Assembly: GCF_009749395.1 (NCBI RefSeq)
Contig: NZ_WBIR01000019.1
Coordinates: 31,321-95,320 of the forward strand
DNA from: Agromyces salentinus
GTDB taxonomy: Bacteria; Actinomycetota; Actinomycetes; Actinomycetales; Microbacteriaceae
Direction: 5' to 3'
DNA: 64,000 nucleotides
The notes under the pieces were generated by a model. The model did not search any database. It was not told the origin of the DNA and saw only the letters and a list, made by a program, of their open reading frames with translations. A program made the position numbers and the translations under genes. Below are positions 25,130 through 33,871 of this stretch, piece after piece; within the stretch, counting starts at the first letter, position 1; the number at the start of each line of letters is the position of its first letter.

Positions 25130-26593
25130 TCAGACGGGGATGACGAGCTGGATCAGCAGGCCGGCCAGCACGACCGCGACCCACGAGACCAGCATCGGGA
25201 TCGTGAACGAGTGCCAGACGGGCACCTGGGTCAGCTTCGTCGACCCGGTGAGGTCGGTCTCCACGGACGCGATCTGGGAGCCGTTCGCGGGGAACAGCCA
25301 GACGCCGATGAGCGACGGCCACATCGCCGTGATCACGCCCGGGCCGAGACCCGCGGCGAGGGCGATCGGGATCAGCGTGTTCGTGGTGGCCGACTGGCTC
25401 GTGGTGAGGCCGGCGACGAGGAACAGCGCGACCGCGAGGAGCAGCGGGTTGGATTCGATCATCGCGCCCAGCGGTTCGATGATCGTCTCCTCGTTCGCGG
25501 AGATGAACGTGTCGGCCATCCAGGCGATGCCGAACAGCGCCACGGCCGCGACGAAGCCGGCCTTGAGCAACGGCTGCTCGACGACCTTGGCCGGCTTGAC
25601 CTTGCGCACCAGGATGATCACGAGCGCCACGGTGAACATGATCATCTCGATGACGGTCGACATCCCGATCGGCACGACCTCGCCCTCGTCGTCGGGGAAC
25701 GCGGGTCGCAGACCGGGGAACAGCCCGAAGAGGACGATGAGCAGGGTTCCCGAGACGAAGATCCAGGCGGCGGTCGCGCCACCCTCGGGGACGGGATGCT
25801 GGATGGGCTCGGCGGCGGCCGGGGCTGCCCTGCGGGTGCCGCTGCCATCGACCTCGGTCGTTCCGGCGGTGGTGGTCCCGCCGGTCGCCGTCGTGCCGCC
25901 CGCGACCGCGCCGAAACGCGCGTCGTAGCGTTCGCGGAGGGCGGCGGGTACCTCGACCGTGCCGGCTTCGACCTTCGCCAGGTAGACCGGGTCGTCGAGC
26001 AGGTCCTTCCCGATCCGCTGCTGCACGAAGGAGGTCACGACGCATGCGACGAGGGCCGCCGGCACCGTGATCAGCAGGATCTGCGGCAGTCCGAATCCGG
26101 TGCCGTCCATGAGGACCAGGTACGCCGCCATCGCGGCGGACACGGGGCTCGCCGTGATCCCCAGGCCGGAGGTCACGGTCGAGGCGGCCAAGGCCCGTTC
26201 GGGACGCTGCCCATTGCGGTAGGAGGTCTCGTAGATGACCGGGATCAGGGCGAAGAAGATGTTCGACGTGCCCGACAGGACGGTGAAGACGAAGGCGACG
26301 ACCGGGGCCACGTAGGTGAGGCGCTTCGGGTTGCGCTGGATGATCCTCGATGCGATCGAGACCAGGTAGTCGATGCCGCCCGCGGCCTGCATCGCCGAGG
26401 ACGCCGTGATCACGGCGATGATGATGAAGAAGGCGTCGATGGGGATCGCGCCCGGTGGCAACTGGAAGCCGAACACGAGGATCACGGTGCCGACCACGCC
26501 CCAGAGCCCCAGCCCCAGGCCGCCGGTGCGAACGCCCATCGCGATCGCACCGATGACGACGGCTCCCTGCAGGACGACCAATGCGATGTCCAT
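25130..26593 (-). CDS. Anaerobic C4-dicarboxylate (Dcu-type) transporter, 487 aa
   Basis: The protein is highly hydrophobic, with 10-12 helices. The N terminus (VVIGAIAMGVRTGGLGLGLWGVVG) and LSGTSNIFFALIPVIYETSYRNGQRPERALAASTVTSGLGITASPVSAAMAAY match DcuA/DcuB, which exchange fumarate, malate, aspartate and succinate. A central hydrophilic loop of about 70 residues carries a Gly/Thr-rich insert (VAGGTTATGGTTTAG) not usual in Dcu proteins. The start ATG 26593 was preferred because upstream frame sequence does not look coding. An aerobic actinobacterium may use it for aspartate or C4-acid uptake. Confidence 0.85.
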   Translation of the reverse strand: MDIALVVLQGAVVIGAIAMGVRTGGLGLGLWGVVGTVILVFGFQLPPGAIPIDAFFIIIAVITASSAMQAAGGIDYLVSIASRIIQRNPKRLTYVAPVVAFVFTVLSGTSNIFFALIPVIYETSYRNGQRPERALAASTVTSGLGITASPVSAAMAAYLVLMDGTGFGLPQILLITVPAALVACVVTSFVQQRIGKDLLDDPVYLAKVEAGTVEVPAALRERYDARFGAVAGGTTATGGTTTAGTTEVDGSGTRRAAPAAAEPIQHPVPEGGATAAWIFVSGTLLIVLFGLFPGLRPAFPDDEGEVVPIGMSTVIEMIMFTVALVIILVRKVKPAKVVEQPLLKAGFVAAVALFGIAWMADTFISANEETIIEPLGAMIESNPLLLAVALFLVAGLTTSQSATTNTLIPIALAAGLGPGVITAMWPSLIGVWLFPANGSQIASVETDLTGSTKLTQVPVWHSFTIPMLVSWVAVVLAGLLIQLVIPV

Positions 26594-26749
26594 CGCAACC
26601 CCCCAGCTACGCGCAGACCCACTCGACCGCCGCCATTGGCGATGGCTGAACTGTACTGCCGCAAGGGATTGACACACAACGGCACGCCGGGCTATCACGG
26701 CCGGAGCAGCGTGCACGTGGCATCCGCTGCGCGTGAGGAGGGTGACCGG

Positions 26750-27475
26750 GTGATCCGGATCGGCACGTCGGGGTGGAGTTACGCCAGCTGGAGAGGTGTG
26801 TTCTACCAGCCAGGCCTGCCGCAGGGCCAGTGGCTCGCGCGGTATGCGGAGGAGTTCGACACGGTCGAGTTGAACGCGAGCTTCTACCGATGGCCCGGCG
26901 ACGCGGGCTTCCGGCGGTGGCACGATCGCCTGCCGCCGGGCTTCGCCCTGACGGTGAAGGCGCCGAGGGGGCTCACCCACGCGAAGCGCCTGGCCGACCC
27001 CGAGGCCTGGCTGCAGCGCATCAGCCGCGCCTGGGAACAGCTCGGCGATCGCCACGGCATCCTGTTGCTGCAGCTCCCGCCCGGCTTCGAGCGCGATGAC
27101 GATCGCCTGGAGGACTTCCTGCGGCAGCTCCCGCGCGACGTCTCGGCGGCGGTGGAGTTCCGGCATCCCTCATGGCAGGACGAGGCCGTGTTCGCGATCC
27201 TCGAGGCGCACGGCGCCGCATACTGCGTGATGGACGGCGCCGGCCTGCCGACGATTCCGCGGGCCACCGCCGAGGTCGTCTACGTGCGGTTCCACGGGCC
27301 GGACCCCGACCGCCTGTACGTCGGGTCGTACTCCGATGACGCGCTCGAACGGTGGGCCGGGCAGTTGCGCGAGTGGGAGGCCGAGGGCCGGCGGGTGTAC
27401 GCGTACTTCAACAACGACGAGCACGGGTACGCCGTGCTGAACGCGAGGAGGCTGCGCGAGCTCGTCGAATCGTGA
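26750..27475 (+). CDS. DUF72 domain protein, 241 aa
   Basis: It starts at the family's signature IRIGTSGWSYASWRGVFYQ, followed by FDTVELNASFYRWP, FALTVKAPRGLTHAKRL, VEFRHPSW and YVRFHGPD, and ends YAYFNNDEHGYAVLNARRL. DUF72 proteins have a TIM-barrel fold and unknown function. The GTG at 26750 has GAGGAG at 26735-26740; the long open frame upstream is antisense to the Dcu gene. It diverges from the Dcu gene. Confidence 0.9.
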   Translation: MIRIGTSGWSYASWRGVFYQPGLPQGQWLARYAEEFDTVELNASFYRWPGDAGFRRWHDRLPPGFALTVKAPRGLTHAKRLADPEAWLQRISRAWEQLGDRHGILLLQLPPGFERDDDRLEDFLRQLPRDVSAAVEFRHPSWQDEAVFAILEAHGAAYCVMDGAGLPTIPRATAEVVYVRFHGPDPDRLYVGSYSDDALERWAGQLREWEAEGRRVYAYFNNDEHGYAVLNARRLRELVES

Positions 27476-27511
27476 GGCTTCGATGCTCGCACCGCCGCGC
27501 GGCGGGCGGCC

Positions 27512-28438
27512 TCAGTCGTTGCCGAGCGCGGCGAGTACGCGCGGCGCCGCGCCGCCGAGGTTCCAGGTCTCCGCGAAGCGTTCGAACTCGGCACGATGCT
27601 CGTCATCGAGCGGCACGATCGACGCGTCGAAGGGGGCGAATTCGAGGTCGCGCACGACCTCGACCACCTTCGGCGCGACGTCGAGGTAGGCGGCGGCATC
27701 GGCGATGCGTGCGCGCATCGTCGCCGAGAGCGGCACGGACGGATCGGCGGCCGCGGCCCGGATGCCGTCGAGGTCGACGAAGTCGCGCAGCAGGTTCGCG
27801 GCGGTCTTCTCGCCGATGCCCTTGACACCGGGGAGGCCGTCGGAGGCGTCGCCGCGGAGCGCGGCGAAGTCGGCGTACTGCTGGGGCAGCACGCCGTACC
27901 TGCCGACGACGGATGCATCGGTGAGCACCTCGAGCTTGCTCATGCCCCTGGCCGTGTAGATCACGCGCACGCCGCGCGCGTCGTCGACCAGCTGGAACAG
28001 GTCGCGGTCGCCGGTCACCACGTCGACGGGCACCGTGGCCTGGGTCGCGAGGCTCCCGATCACGTCGTCGGCCTCGTGCCGTGCAGCCCCCACGATCGGG
28101 ATGCCGAGGATGCCCAGGACCTCGCGGATGAGCGGGACCTGGACTACGAGCGGATCGGGCGTCTCCTCGACGTCGGGTCCGGAGGCGACGACCTCGACGA
28201 CGCGGTGCGCCTTGTAGCTCGGGATGAGCTCCACGCGCCATTCGGGACGCCAGTCGTCGTCCCAGCAGGCGACGAGCTGCGTCGGCTCGTAGTCGGTGAC
28301 CAGGCGCGAGATGATGTCGAGCAGGCCCCGGACGGCGTTCACGGGCGTGCCGTCGGCGGCCTTCAGCGAGTCGGGCACCCCGTAGAAGGCGCGGAAGTAG
28401 AGCGAGGCGGTGTCGAGGAGCATCAGGCGTTCGGTCAC
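27512..28438 (-). CDS. Stand-alone 5'-3' exonuclease (FEN-like), 308 aa
   Basis: This looks like the free-standing version of the DNA polymerase I 5'-nuclease domain. N-terminal LMLLDTASLYFRAFYG and acidic clusters EADDVIGSLA and VVTGDRDLFQLV hold the metal-binding aspartates; GDASDGLPGVKGIGEKTAANLL is the H3TH DNA-binding motif. There is no polymerase domain. Such paralogues accompany a full PolA in many actinobacteria and act in RNA-primer or flap removal. The start is GTG 28438. Confidence 0.9.
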   Translation of the reverse strand: MTERLMLLDTASLYFRAFYGVPDSLKAADGTPVNAVRGLLDIISRLVTDYEPTQLVACWDDDWRPEWRVELIPSYKAHRVVEVVASGPDVEETPDPLVVQVPLIREVLGILGIPIVGAARHEADDVIGSLATQATVPVDVVTGDRDLFQLVDDARGVRVIYTARGMSKLEVLTDASVVGRYGVLPQQYADFAALRGDASDGLPGVKGIGEKTAANLLRDFVDLDGIRAAAADPSVPLSATMRARIADAAAYLDVAPKVVEVVRDLEFAPFDASIVPLDDEHRAEFERFAETWNLGGAAPRVLAALGND

Positions 28439-28487
28439 ACCGCGATCCTGTCACGGACCCACGACCCGCACGAGGGTCGGGAGCGGC

Positions 28488-29273
28488 TCAGGCGCCGGGG
28501 AACAGGTCGAACCCGATCAGGCGGAGGCTCTCGTACGCGAAGTTGGCGAAGCAGTAGAGGCCGAGCACCGCTCCCAGCGCGGCCTCCCGATGGGAACCGG
28601 TGTCCCCGAGCAGCGGCAGCGACACGTGACCGCTCGCCAGCCAGAGCCGGTTCAGCACGGGCGTGTCGCGAAGCCTCTCCGGCGGCCGCAGCACCTGCGG
28701 CCAGAGGACGCCCGGCACGCCGCCGGTGGTGAGGAAGTCGCCGGCGAGGTGCGCGACGAATCCGATCGTGACCGCGAGCGGGAACCAGGCGACCTGCTCC
28801 GGCGCGAAGACGACGATCGCCGCCCCCGCTGCCGCGCCGAGGGCCCAGGCCGCGGGCCATGAGCGCACGAAGTCGCGCGCCTTCAGGCCGAAGCAGACGA
28901 GCACGGCGGTGCCGACGCCGGCCCCCGCCGCGATGCTGCTCGTGTCGTCGATCGCGACGGTGATCAGGGTGAGCGCCCATGCGGCCACGGCGACGAGCAC
29001 CACGGCGATCGCGGAGTGCGCGCCCTGGCGGTGGCCGCCCGACAGGGTGCCGATCGTGCGCGCGACGAGCCGGCCGACCAGCGGCACGGAGTGCGCGATG
29101 GTCGCACTGTGGTGATCGGCATCGGGAAGCAGGGCGGCACCGGCGGCCACGGCCGTACCGGCGAGGACTCCGATGGGGTCGAGCGGGTAGACGCCCAGGC
29201 CGAGCACGGGCATCGTGCTCGTGACGGCGATCCACGCGGCGGCGCCGCTCGTGGCGTGGGTGATGCCCATCAT
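28488..29273 (-). CDS. YdjM-family (DUF457) membrane-bound metal-dependent hydrolase-like protein, 261 aa
   Basis: The N-terminal MGITHATSGAAAWIAV and LLPDADHHSATIAHSVPLVGR are the conserved His/Asp motifs of the YdjM family, followed by HRQGAHSAIAV. Several membrane helices alternate with short loops, and a third motif HLAGDFLTTGGVPGVLWP is present. The family is annotated as inner-membrane metal-dependent hydrolases, and homologues are implicated in LexA-controlled responses in enterobacteria; the biochemical role is not established. It lies 49 nt from the exonuclease gene on the same strand. Confidence 0.85.
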   Translation of the reverse strand: MMGITHATSGAAAWIAVTSTMPVLGLGVYPLDPIGVLAGTAVAAGAALLPDADHHSATIAHSVPLVGRLVARTIGTLSGGHRQGAHSAIAVVLVAVAAWALTLITVAIDDTSSIAAGAGVGTAVLVCFGLKARDFVRSWPAAWALGAAAGAAIVVFAPEQVAWFPLAVTIGFVAHLAGDFLTTGGVPGVLWPQVLRPPERLRDTPVLNRLWLASGHVSLPLLGDTGSHREAALGAVLGLYCFANFAYESLRLIGFDLFPGA

Positions 29274-29382
29274 GGTGTCGCGTACTCCCGGTCGGCGCGG
29301 TGCTCGGCCGATCGGCCGTCGACCAGTCTGCCGGGCGCCGCCGACATCGACGAACGCGGGCCGCCGCAGCGGGCGGCGTCGT

Positions 29383-29976
29383 TCAGTCGTCGAAGCCGCG
29401 TGCCGTCAGCGCCTCGCCGAGGTGCTCGGCCGTGCGCAGCGCACGCACGATGACGGGGACGGCGAGGGCGAGGAGCGATCCCTCGGCACCGCGCGCCTTC
29501 CGTGCCTCCATGACCTCGCGCACGAGGTCGGCGAGCAGCGGCACGCACCGGATCGTGAGCGCGAGCGCGAGGCCCACCCGGTCGGCGTCGATCCAGCGCC
29601 GGAACGGGCGGAGCAGCACCTGCATCGCATCGAGCGTCGCGCTGACCGGCGTCGTGAGCGTGTAGAGCGCGGCCAGCGCGACGGCGATCAGCAGGCGCAC
29701 GGCCATCACGGCGGCCGCCTCCCAGCCGCCGAAGAGGACCTGCAGGGGCACGGCGAACGCCAGGACCCAGAGGATCGGCACGACCTGCCGGAGCGCCACG
29801 CGAACCGGGACCCGCGCTGCGGCGAACAGCAGGACGACGAGGGCGGATGTCGCAGCCAGCCACGCGAGCGAGCCGATGAACGCCGTGGCGGTCACGACTA
29901 CCGCGAGCAACGCGAGCTTCACCAGGGCCGGCGTGCGGTGCACGAGGGAGGTGCCCGGGTGGAGGACGCCGATCAT
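29383..29976 (-). CDS. bioN: Biotin ECF transporter, transmembrane subunit EcfT/BioN, 197 aa
   Basis: The N terminus (IGVLHPGTSLVHRTPALVKLALL) is the BioN/CbiQ start. About five membrane helices and the coupling helix with the Ala-Arg-Gly signature follow (VREVMEARKARGAEG and a final GEALTARGFDD). It connects the BioM ATPase to the substrate-binding BioY in the membrane. It is the last gene of the operon, 10 nt after bioM. The specific name rests on operon context with bioY and bioM. Confidence 0.88.
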   Translation of the reverse strand: MIGVLHPGTSLVHRTPALVKLALLAVVVTATAFIGSLAWLAATSALVVLLFAAARVPVRVALRQVVPILWVLAFAVPLQVLFGGWEAAAVMAVRLLIAVALAALYTLTTPVSATLDAMQVLLRPFRRWIDADRVGLALALTIRCVPLLADLVREVMEARKARGAEGSLLALAVPVIVRALRTAEHLGEALTARGFDD

Positions 29977-29986
29977 GTGCGGACCC

Positions 29987-30688
29987 TCACGCGATCAGCG
30001 CCCGGTACGCCTCGAGGGCGATACCCGGAACGTCGTCGGCGACGACGCGCCCGCCCTCCATGACGATCACGCGGTCGAAGTCCTCGAGCAGCTCCAGGTG
30101 ATGGCTGACCACGATGAGCCGCTCGTCGAGCGCCTCGAAGGTCGCGGCGATGCGCCGGGCGTTCCTGGCGTCGAGGAGGGTCGTCGGCTCGTCCGCGACG
30201 ACGATCGCCGGCTCGGCGACGAGCACCGCGGCGATGGCCAGCAGCTGCTTCTGGCCGCCGGAGAGTCGGTGGGCCGGGCGATCGGCGAGGTCGGTGAGGC
30301 CGAAGCGCTCGAGGACCGCGTCGACGCGGGCCGCGGCATCCGCCTTCTCGAGCCGGTGTCGGCGAAGCGTGAACGCGACGTCCTCGCGCACCGTGGGCAT
30401 GACGATCTGGTTGTCGGCGTTCGTGAACACGAAGCCGACTCGGCGTCGCACCTCACGCCCGCGGCGCGACACGTCGAGGCCGTCGACGACGACGCGCCCG
30501 ACCGTCGGAGTGACGAGCCCGTTGATCATGCGCGCGAGGGTGGACTTGCCGGAGCCGTTGGCGCCCACGATGCCCACCCGTCGTTCGCGCAGGACGAGCG
30601 ACACGTCCTCGAGCACGCGCTCGTCGCCGAAGTCGTGGCTCACGCCCTCGAAGACGATCTCGCCCATCGCCGTGCCGGCCGCGCTCAT
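29987..30688 (-). CDS. bioM: Biotin ECF transporter ATP-binding subunit BioM, 233 aa
   Basis: ABC ATPase of energy-coupling factor type: Walker A GANGSGKST, Q-loop FTNADNQIV (the NxDNQ motif typical of ECF ATPases), signature LSGGQKQ, Walker B IVVADEPTTLLD and switch His in VVSHHLE. Normal length. The ATG overlaps the thiolase stop (ATGA). A later in-frame ATG (MGEIVF) could be the start. It powers biotin import with BioN and BioY. Confidence 0.9.
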   Translation of the reverse strand: MSAAGTAMGEIVFEGVSHDFGDERVLEDVSLVLRERRVGIVGANGSGKSTLARMINGLVTPTVGRVVVDGLDVSRRGREVRRRVGFVFTNADNQIVMPTVREDVAFTLRRHRLEKADAAARVDAVLERFGLTDLADRPAHRLSGGQKQLLAIAAVLVAEPAIVVADEPTTLLDARNARRIAATFEALDERLIVVSHHLELLEDFDRVIVMEGGRVVADDVPGIALEAYRALIA

Positions 30689-31833
30689 GCGACTCGCTCC
30701 ACGATGATCGCCACGCCCTGGCCGCCGCCGATCGAGCACGCCGCGAGTCCGGGACGCGGGTCGTCCGAGGCGGTCATGCGCGCGGCGAGCCTGACGAGCA
30801 GCACCGCGCCGGATGCCCCCCACGGATGGCCGAGGGCGATGGCGCCGCCGTCGGCGCTGACGAGGTCCTCGTCGAGTCCGAGGTCGTCGACGACGGCGAG
30901 GACCTGGGCGGCGAAGGCTTCGGTGATCTCGACGAAGCCGAGGTCGCGGGCGGAGAGCCCCGCGCGGGCGAGTGCCGCCCGTGCCGCGGGTGCCGCGCCG
31001 AGGCCCGGGAGTGCGGGATCGGTGCCCGCGAGCGCGGAGGCGCGGACGCGAAGCGCCGGGAGCCCGAGTTCGCGCGCGATCCGCCCGGTCGTCACGGCCA
31101 TGGCCGCTGCGCCGTCGGAGAACCCGCACGAGTTGCCGGCGGTCACGGTCGCATCGTCGCGCGCGGAGAACGCCGGCTCGAACCGCGCGAGCCGAGCCGC
31201 ATCCATGCCGGCCCGGGGGCGGTCGTCGCGGTGGACGCCGTCGACGGCCACGATCTCGCCGTCGAATCTGCCCGCATCGCGAGCGGATGCCGCGAGCCGA
31301 TGCGAGCGCGCGGCCCAGGCGTCCTGGCGCACCCTCGTGATGCCCGTCACGGCCGCGAGCGCGTCGGCGGCCGGGCCCATGTCGGGGTCGGGCAGCCCGG
31401 GCGGCGCGAACGGGGCGCGCGCGTACCGCTCACCGGTGCCGGGCCAGAGGCGATGGGGCGCCGTGGAGGCGGACTCGGCGCCGCCGGCGAGCACCAGCCG
31501 GGCATCGCCGGCGCGGACGCGCGATGCCGCCTGCATCACGGCGTCCAGGCCCGATCCGCACTGGCGGTCGACCGTGACACCGGGAACCTCCGCGCCGAGG
31601 CCGGCCCGGAGCGCGCTCACCCGCGCGACATCCCCGCCCGGACCCATGCAGTTGCCGAGCACCACGTCGTCGATCGCGACGCCGGCCGGTGCGACGAGGC
31701 GGGCGACGTCGGCCAGGACCGGGGCCGCCAGCGCGTCGACCGTGTGCGCGGCGAAGCCCCTGCCCGCCGTGCCGATCGCCGTGCGGCGTGCGGCGACGAT
31801 CACGGGACCCTCATCGTGCGCTGCCTCCGTCAT
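30685..31833 (-). CDS. Thiolase-family acyltransferase embedded in the biotin-uptake operon, 382 aa
   Basis: This is a complete thiolase: nucleophile Cys92 in VDRQCGSGLDAV, GNSCGFSDGAAAM, the catalytic His in ALGHPWGASGAV, and a second Cys in ACSIGGGQGVAIIVERV. The usual NEAFA motif reads ITEAFAAQ here, with Thr replacing the Asn that helps bind the oxyanion water. It is coupled to the ligase upstream and to bioM downstream by ATGA overlaps. Thiolases make or cleave beta-ketoacyl-CoA; in this context a role in making or trimming a pimeloyl-type acyl-CoA for biotin is a reasonable but unproved idea. Confidence 0.88.
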   Translation of the reverse strand: MTEAAHDEGPVIVAARRTAIGTAGRGFAAHTVDALAAPVLADVARLVAPAGVAIDDVVLGNCMGPGGDVARVSALRAGLGAEVPGVTVDRQCGSGLDAVMQAASRVRAGDARLVLAGGAESASTAPHRLWPGTGERYARAPFAPPGLPDPDMGPAADALAAVTGITRVRQDAWAARSHRLAASARDAGRFDGEIVAVDGVHRDDRPRAGMDAARLARFEPAFSARDDATVTAGNSCGFSDGAAAMAVTTGRIARELGLPALRVRASALAGTDPALPGLGAAPAARAALARAGLSARDLGFVEITEAFAAQVLAVVDDLGLDEDLVSADGGAIALGHPWGASGAVLLVRLAARMTASDDPRPGLAACSIGGGQGVAIIVERVA

Positions 31834-33065
31834 GCGTCGCCTCCCGAGGCCATGACGCGGGCGGATGCCTCGAGCCGGCCTTCGTCGACGGCACGCCGCA
31901 ACTCGCCACGGGCGACCTTGCCCGAGGTCGTCTGCGGCACCGGGGCCACGTACCAGCGCCGGGGGAGCTCGGCCGGCGTGAGGCGGGACCTCGCGGCTGC
32001 GGCGACCTCGTCGACGGAGGTCCCGTCGGCGAGCTCGACGACGGCGGCGACGCGCTCGCCGAGGAGGTCGTGGGGCTCGCCGACCACGCCCGCGGCGAGG
32101 ACGCCGGGCAGTTCCAGGATGCGCGCCTCGACCTGCTCGGCGAGCACGGTGGCGCCCGCGGTCGTGATCGCCGCGTCGCCCCGGCCGAGCACGCGCCATC
32201 CGCCGGCGCCCGAGGGCTCGACCAGGTCGCCGACCGTCGCGAAGCCGCGCTCGTCGCGTCGCAGCATCCCACCGCCGACGACGCCGAGCGCGAGGTACGG
32301 CGACCTCGCCCAGAGCTCGCCGGCGGAATCGCCCGTCGCTGCGCCGGCGCGACGCACGTCGATCTCGACGCCGGGGAACGGGCGCAGGTCGCCGTCGCGG
32401 CCGCCGAGCACGAACGACAACTCGGCGGCACCGTAGTACTCGGTCAGGCGGATGCCGCGGCCTCCGGCACGTTCGCGCAGCTCGGGGGAGAGCGCCGCAC
32501 CCGCGACGACGACCGATGGCGGGCAGTCCCGGTTCCCGAGCAGGCGCGCGAGCCTCGTCGGCGTCGCGTGCGCGACGGTGGCGCCGGAGAGGCCGTCCGT
32601 CGCGGTCGCGCCGAGCCGCAGCGCGTGCAGCACCGCGTAGAGGTGCATCGACACGTGCAGCGGACCGGTCGCCGCGACGCGGTCACCGCATCCGATGCCG
32701 GCGAGCTCCGACAGGGCGTCGGCGGAGGCGAGCCAGGACTCGTTCGTCCGTGCGACGACGCGAGGGGCGCCGCCGGAGGAGCCCGACGTCAGCAGCGCGA
32801 GCTCGGTGCCCGCCGGAAGCTCCCCGGCCAGCCGGTCGGCGTGGTCCGACGTTCCGCCCACGAGCACCGGGCGCCGCCGGTCGAGCGCAGCGAGCACTCG
32901 GACGACGAGGGCCGACGCCTCGAGGTCGGGCGGGCACGCGACCAGGCCGTCGCCGGGGGGGAGCTCGGCGGAGGACGCCGCAGCGGAGAGCTCGGCGTAG
33001 CGCATCGCGTCGCCCCCGAAGTCGAGGGCGACGTCGCGCGGCGAACCGCCCAGCCAGTCGCTCAT
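31830..33065 (-). CDS. Short AMP-forming acyl-CoA ligase embedded in the biotin-uptake operon, 411 aa
   Basis: An ANL-superfamily enzyme. The phosphate-binding loop is ALLTSGSSGGAPRVV, with Arg where most have Lys. TEYYGAAELSFVLGG is the adenine/YGxxE motif, then GELWARSPY, VGDLVEP (ribose Asp) and the C-terminal hinge and catalytic Lys in PQTTSGKVARGELRR. At 411 residues it is shorter than most ligases (500-550) because the N-terminal part is reduced, giving MenE-like size. It is coupled to bioY and the thiolase by ATGA overlaps. The substrate acid is unknown; pimelate or another biotin-related acid is suggested by the operon only. Confidence 0.85.
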   Translation of the reverse strand: MSDWLGGSPRDVALDFGGDAMRYAELSAAASSAELPPGDGLVACPPDLEASALVVRVLAALDRRRPVLVGGTSDHADRLAGELPAGTELALLTSGSSGGAPRVVARTNESWLASADALSELAGIGCGDRVAATGPLHVSMHLYAVLHALRLGATATDGLSGATVAHATPTRLARLLGNRDCPPSVVVAGAALSPELRERAGGRGIRLTEYYGAAELSFVLGGRDGDLRPFPGVEIDVRRAGAATGDSAGELWARSPYLALGVVGGGMLRRDERGFATVGDLVEPSGAGGWRVLGRGDAAITTAGATVLAEQVEARILELPGVLAAGVVGEPHDLLGERVAAVVELADGTSVDEVAAAARSRLTPAELPRRWYVAPVPQTTSGKVARGELRRAVDEGRLEASARVMASGGDA

Positions 33066-33739
33066 GCCGATGCGTCGACCGCCTTGCGGCGCGCCCACGG
33101 CCACGCCTTCGGCTCGATGAGGCCGGGCCAGGCGCGATGCACACCCTTCGCCACGAGCACCGTGACGACGACCTTCACCAGGTCGCCAGGCAGGAAGACG
33201 AGTGAGGCGGTCGCGGCGGCACCGAGCGGGGTCCCGGTGATGGCGGCGAACACCGGCACGCCGATGAGGTAGACGGCCACGATGCCGCCGAGCGCCGTCC
33301 AGAGGAGGGCGGGCAGGATCCGGTACCTCGGAAGGAGCCTCGCGGTCGCCCAACCGATGACCGCCGCGCCCAGCAGCCAGCCGAGCAGGTAGCCCACCGA
33401 CGGGGCGACGAACACGCCGAGCCCGCCGCGACCGCCCGACAGCAGGGGCAGGCCCGCCGCGACGAGGGCGATGAGCAGGAGCACGGCGAGGAACCCCTTG
33501 CGCGCACCGAGGATCGCGCCGGCGAGCATGACCCCGAGGGTCTGGAAGGTGATCGGCACGGCGGTTCCGCCGAGGTAGAGCGCGCCGGGCAGGCCCAGCG
33601 CCGCGATGAGGGCGGCGAAGACGGCGATCTGGGCGAGGTCGGTCGCGGTGCTGCGACGCCTCGGGCGTGCGGTCTCGGGGGCGGCCCCAGTGGGGCCGGT
33701 GGTGCTCTCGGTGGCGGTCATCGGTGCCCCTCGGATCAT
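33062..33739 (-). CDS. bioY: Biotin transporter substrate-binding subunit BioY, 225 aa
   Basis: The segment LPGALYLGGTAVPITFQTLGVMLAGAILGARKGFLAVLLLIALVAAGLPLLSGGRGG is the BioY signature, with six predicted helices and the biotin-binding loop after helix 1. The C-terminal part (LVFLPGDLVKVVVTVLVAKGVHRA) carries the conserved PGD. The N-terminal 35 residues are a soluble Thr/Pro-rich extension. Starts at 33739 or 33721 are possible. It is the first gene of a five-gene chain whose first four members are joined by ATGA overlaps. Confidence 0.93.
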   Translation of the reverse strand: MIRGAPMTATESTTGPTGAAPETARPRRRSTATDLAQIAVFAALIAALGLPGALYLGGTAVPITFQTLGVMLAGAILGARKGFLAVLLLIALVAAGLPLLSGGRGGLGVFVAPSVGYLLGWLLGAAVIGWATARLLPRYRILPALLWTALGGIVAVYLIGVPVFAAITGTPLGAAATASLVFLPGDLVKVVVTVLVAKGVHRAWPGLIEPKAWPWARRKAVDASA

Positions 33740-33871
33740 GACGGTGTCGAGCCGGACGGCTCATCCATCACGCTACGAAAGGCGCGCCCCGCCCCGCTCG
33801 GATCGCGGTACAAGAAACCGCACGCGATTTTGGACGAGCGCGTTCGAGGCCGAGCGCTCGGCTCGACGACC

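Noticed and set aside
24989..26749. Upstream extension of the DUF72 frame
   Set aside because: It is antisense to the Dcu transporter gene and Asp/Arg/Gly-rich; the DUF72 fold begins at GTG 26750 after a good ribosome binding site.
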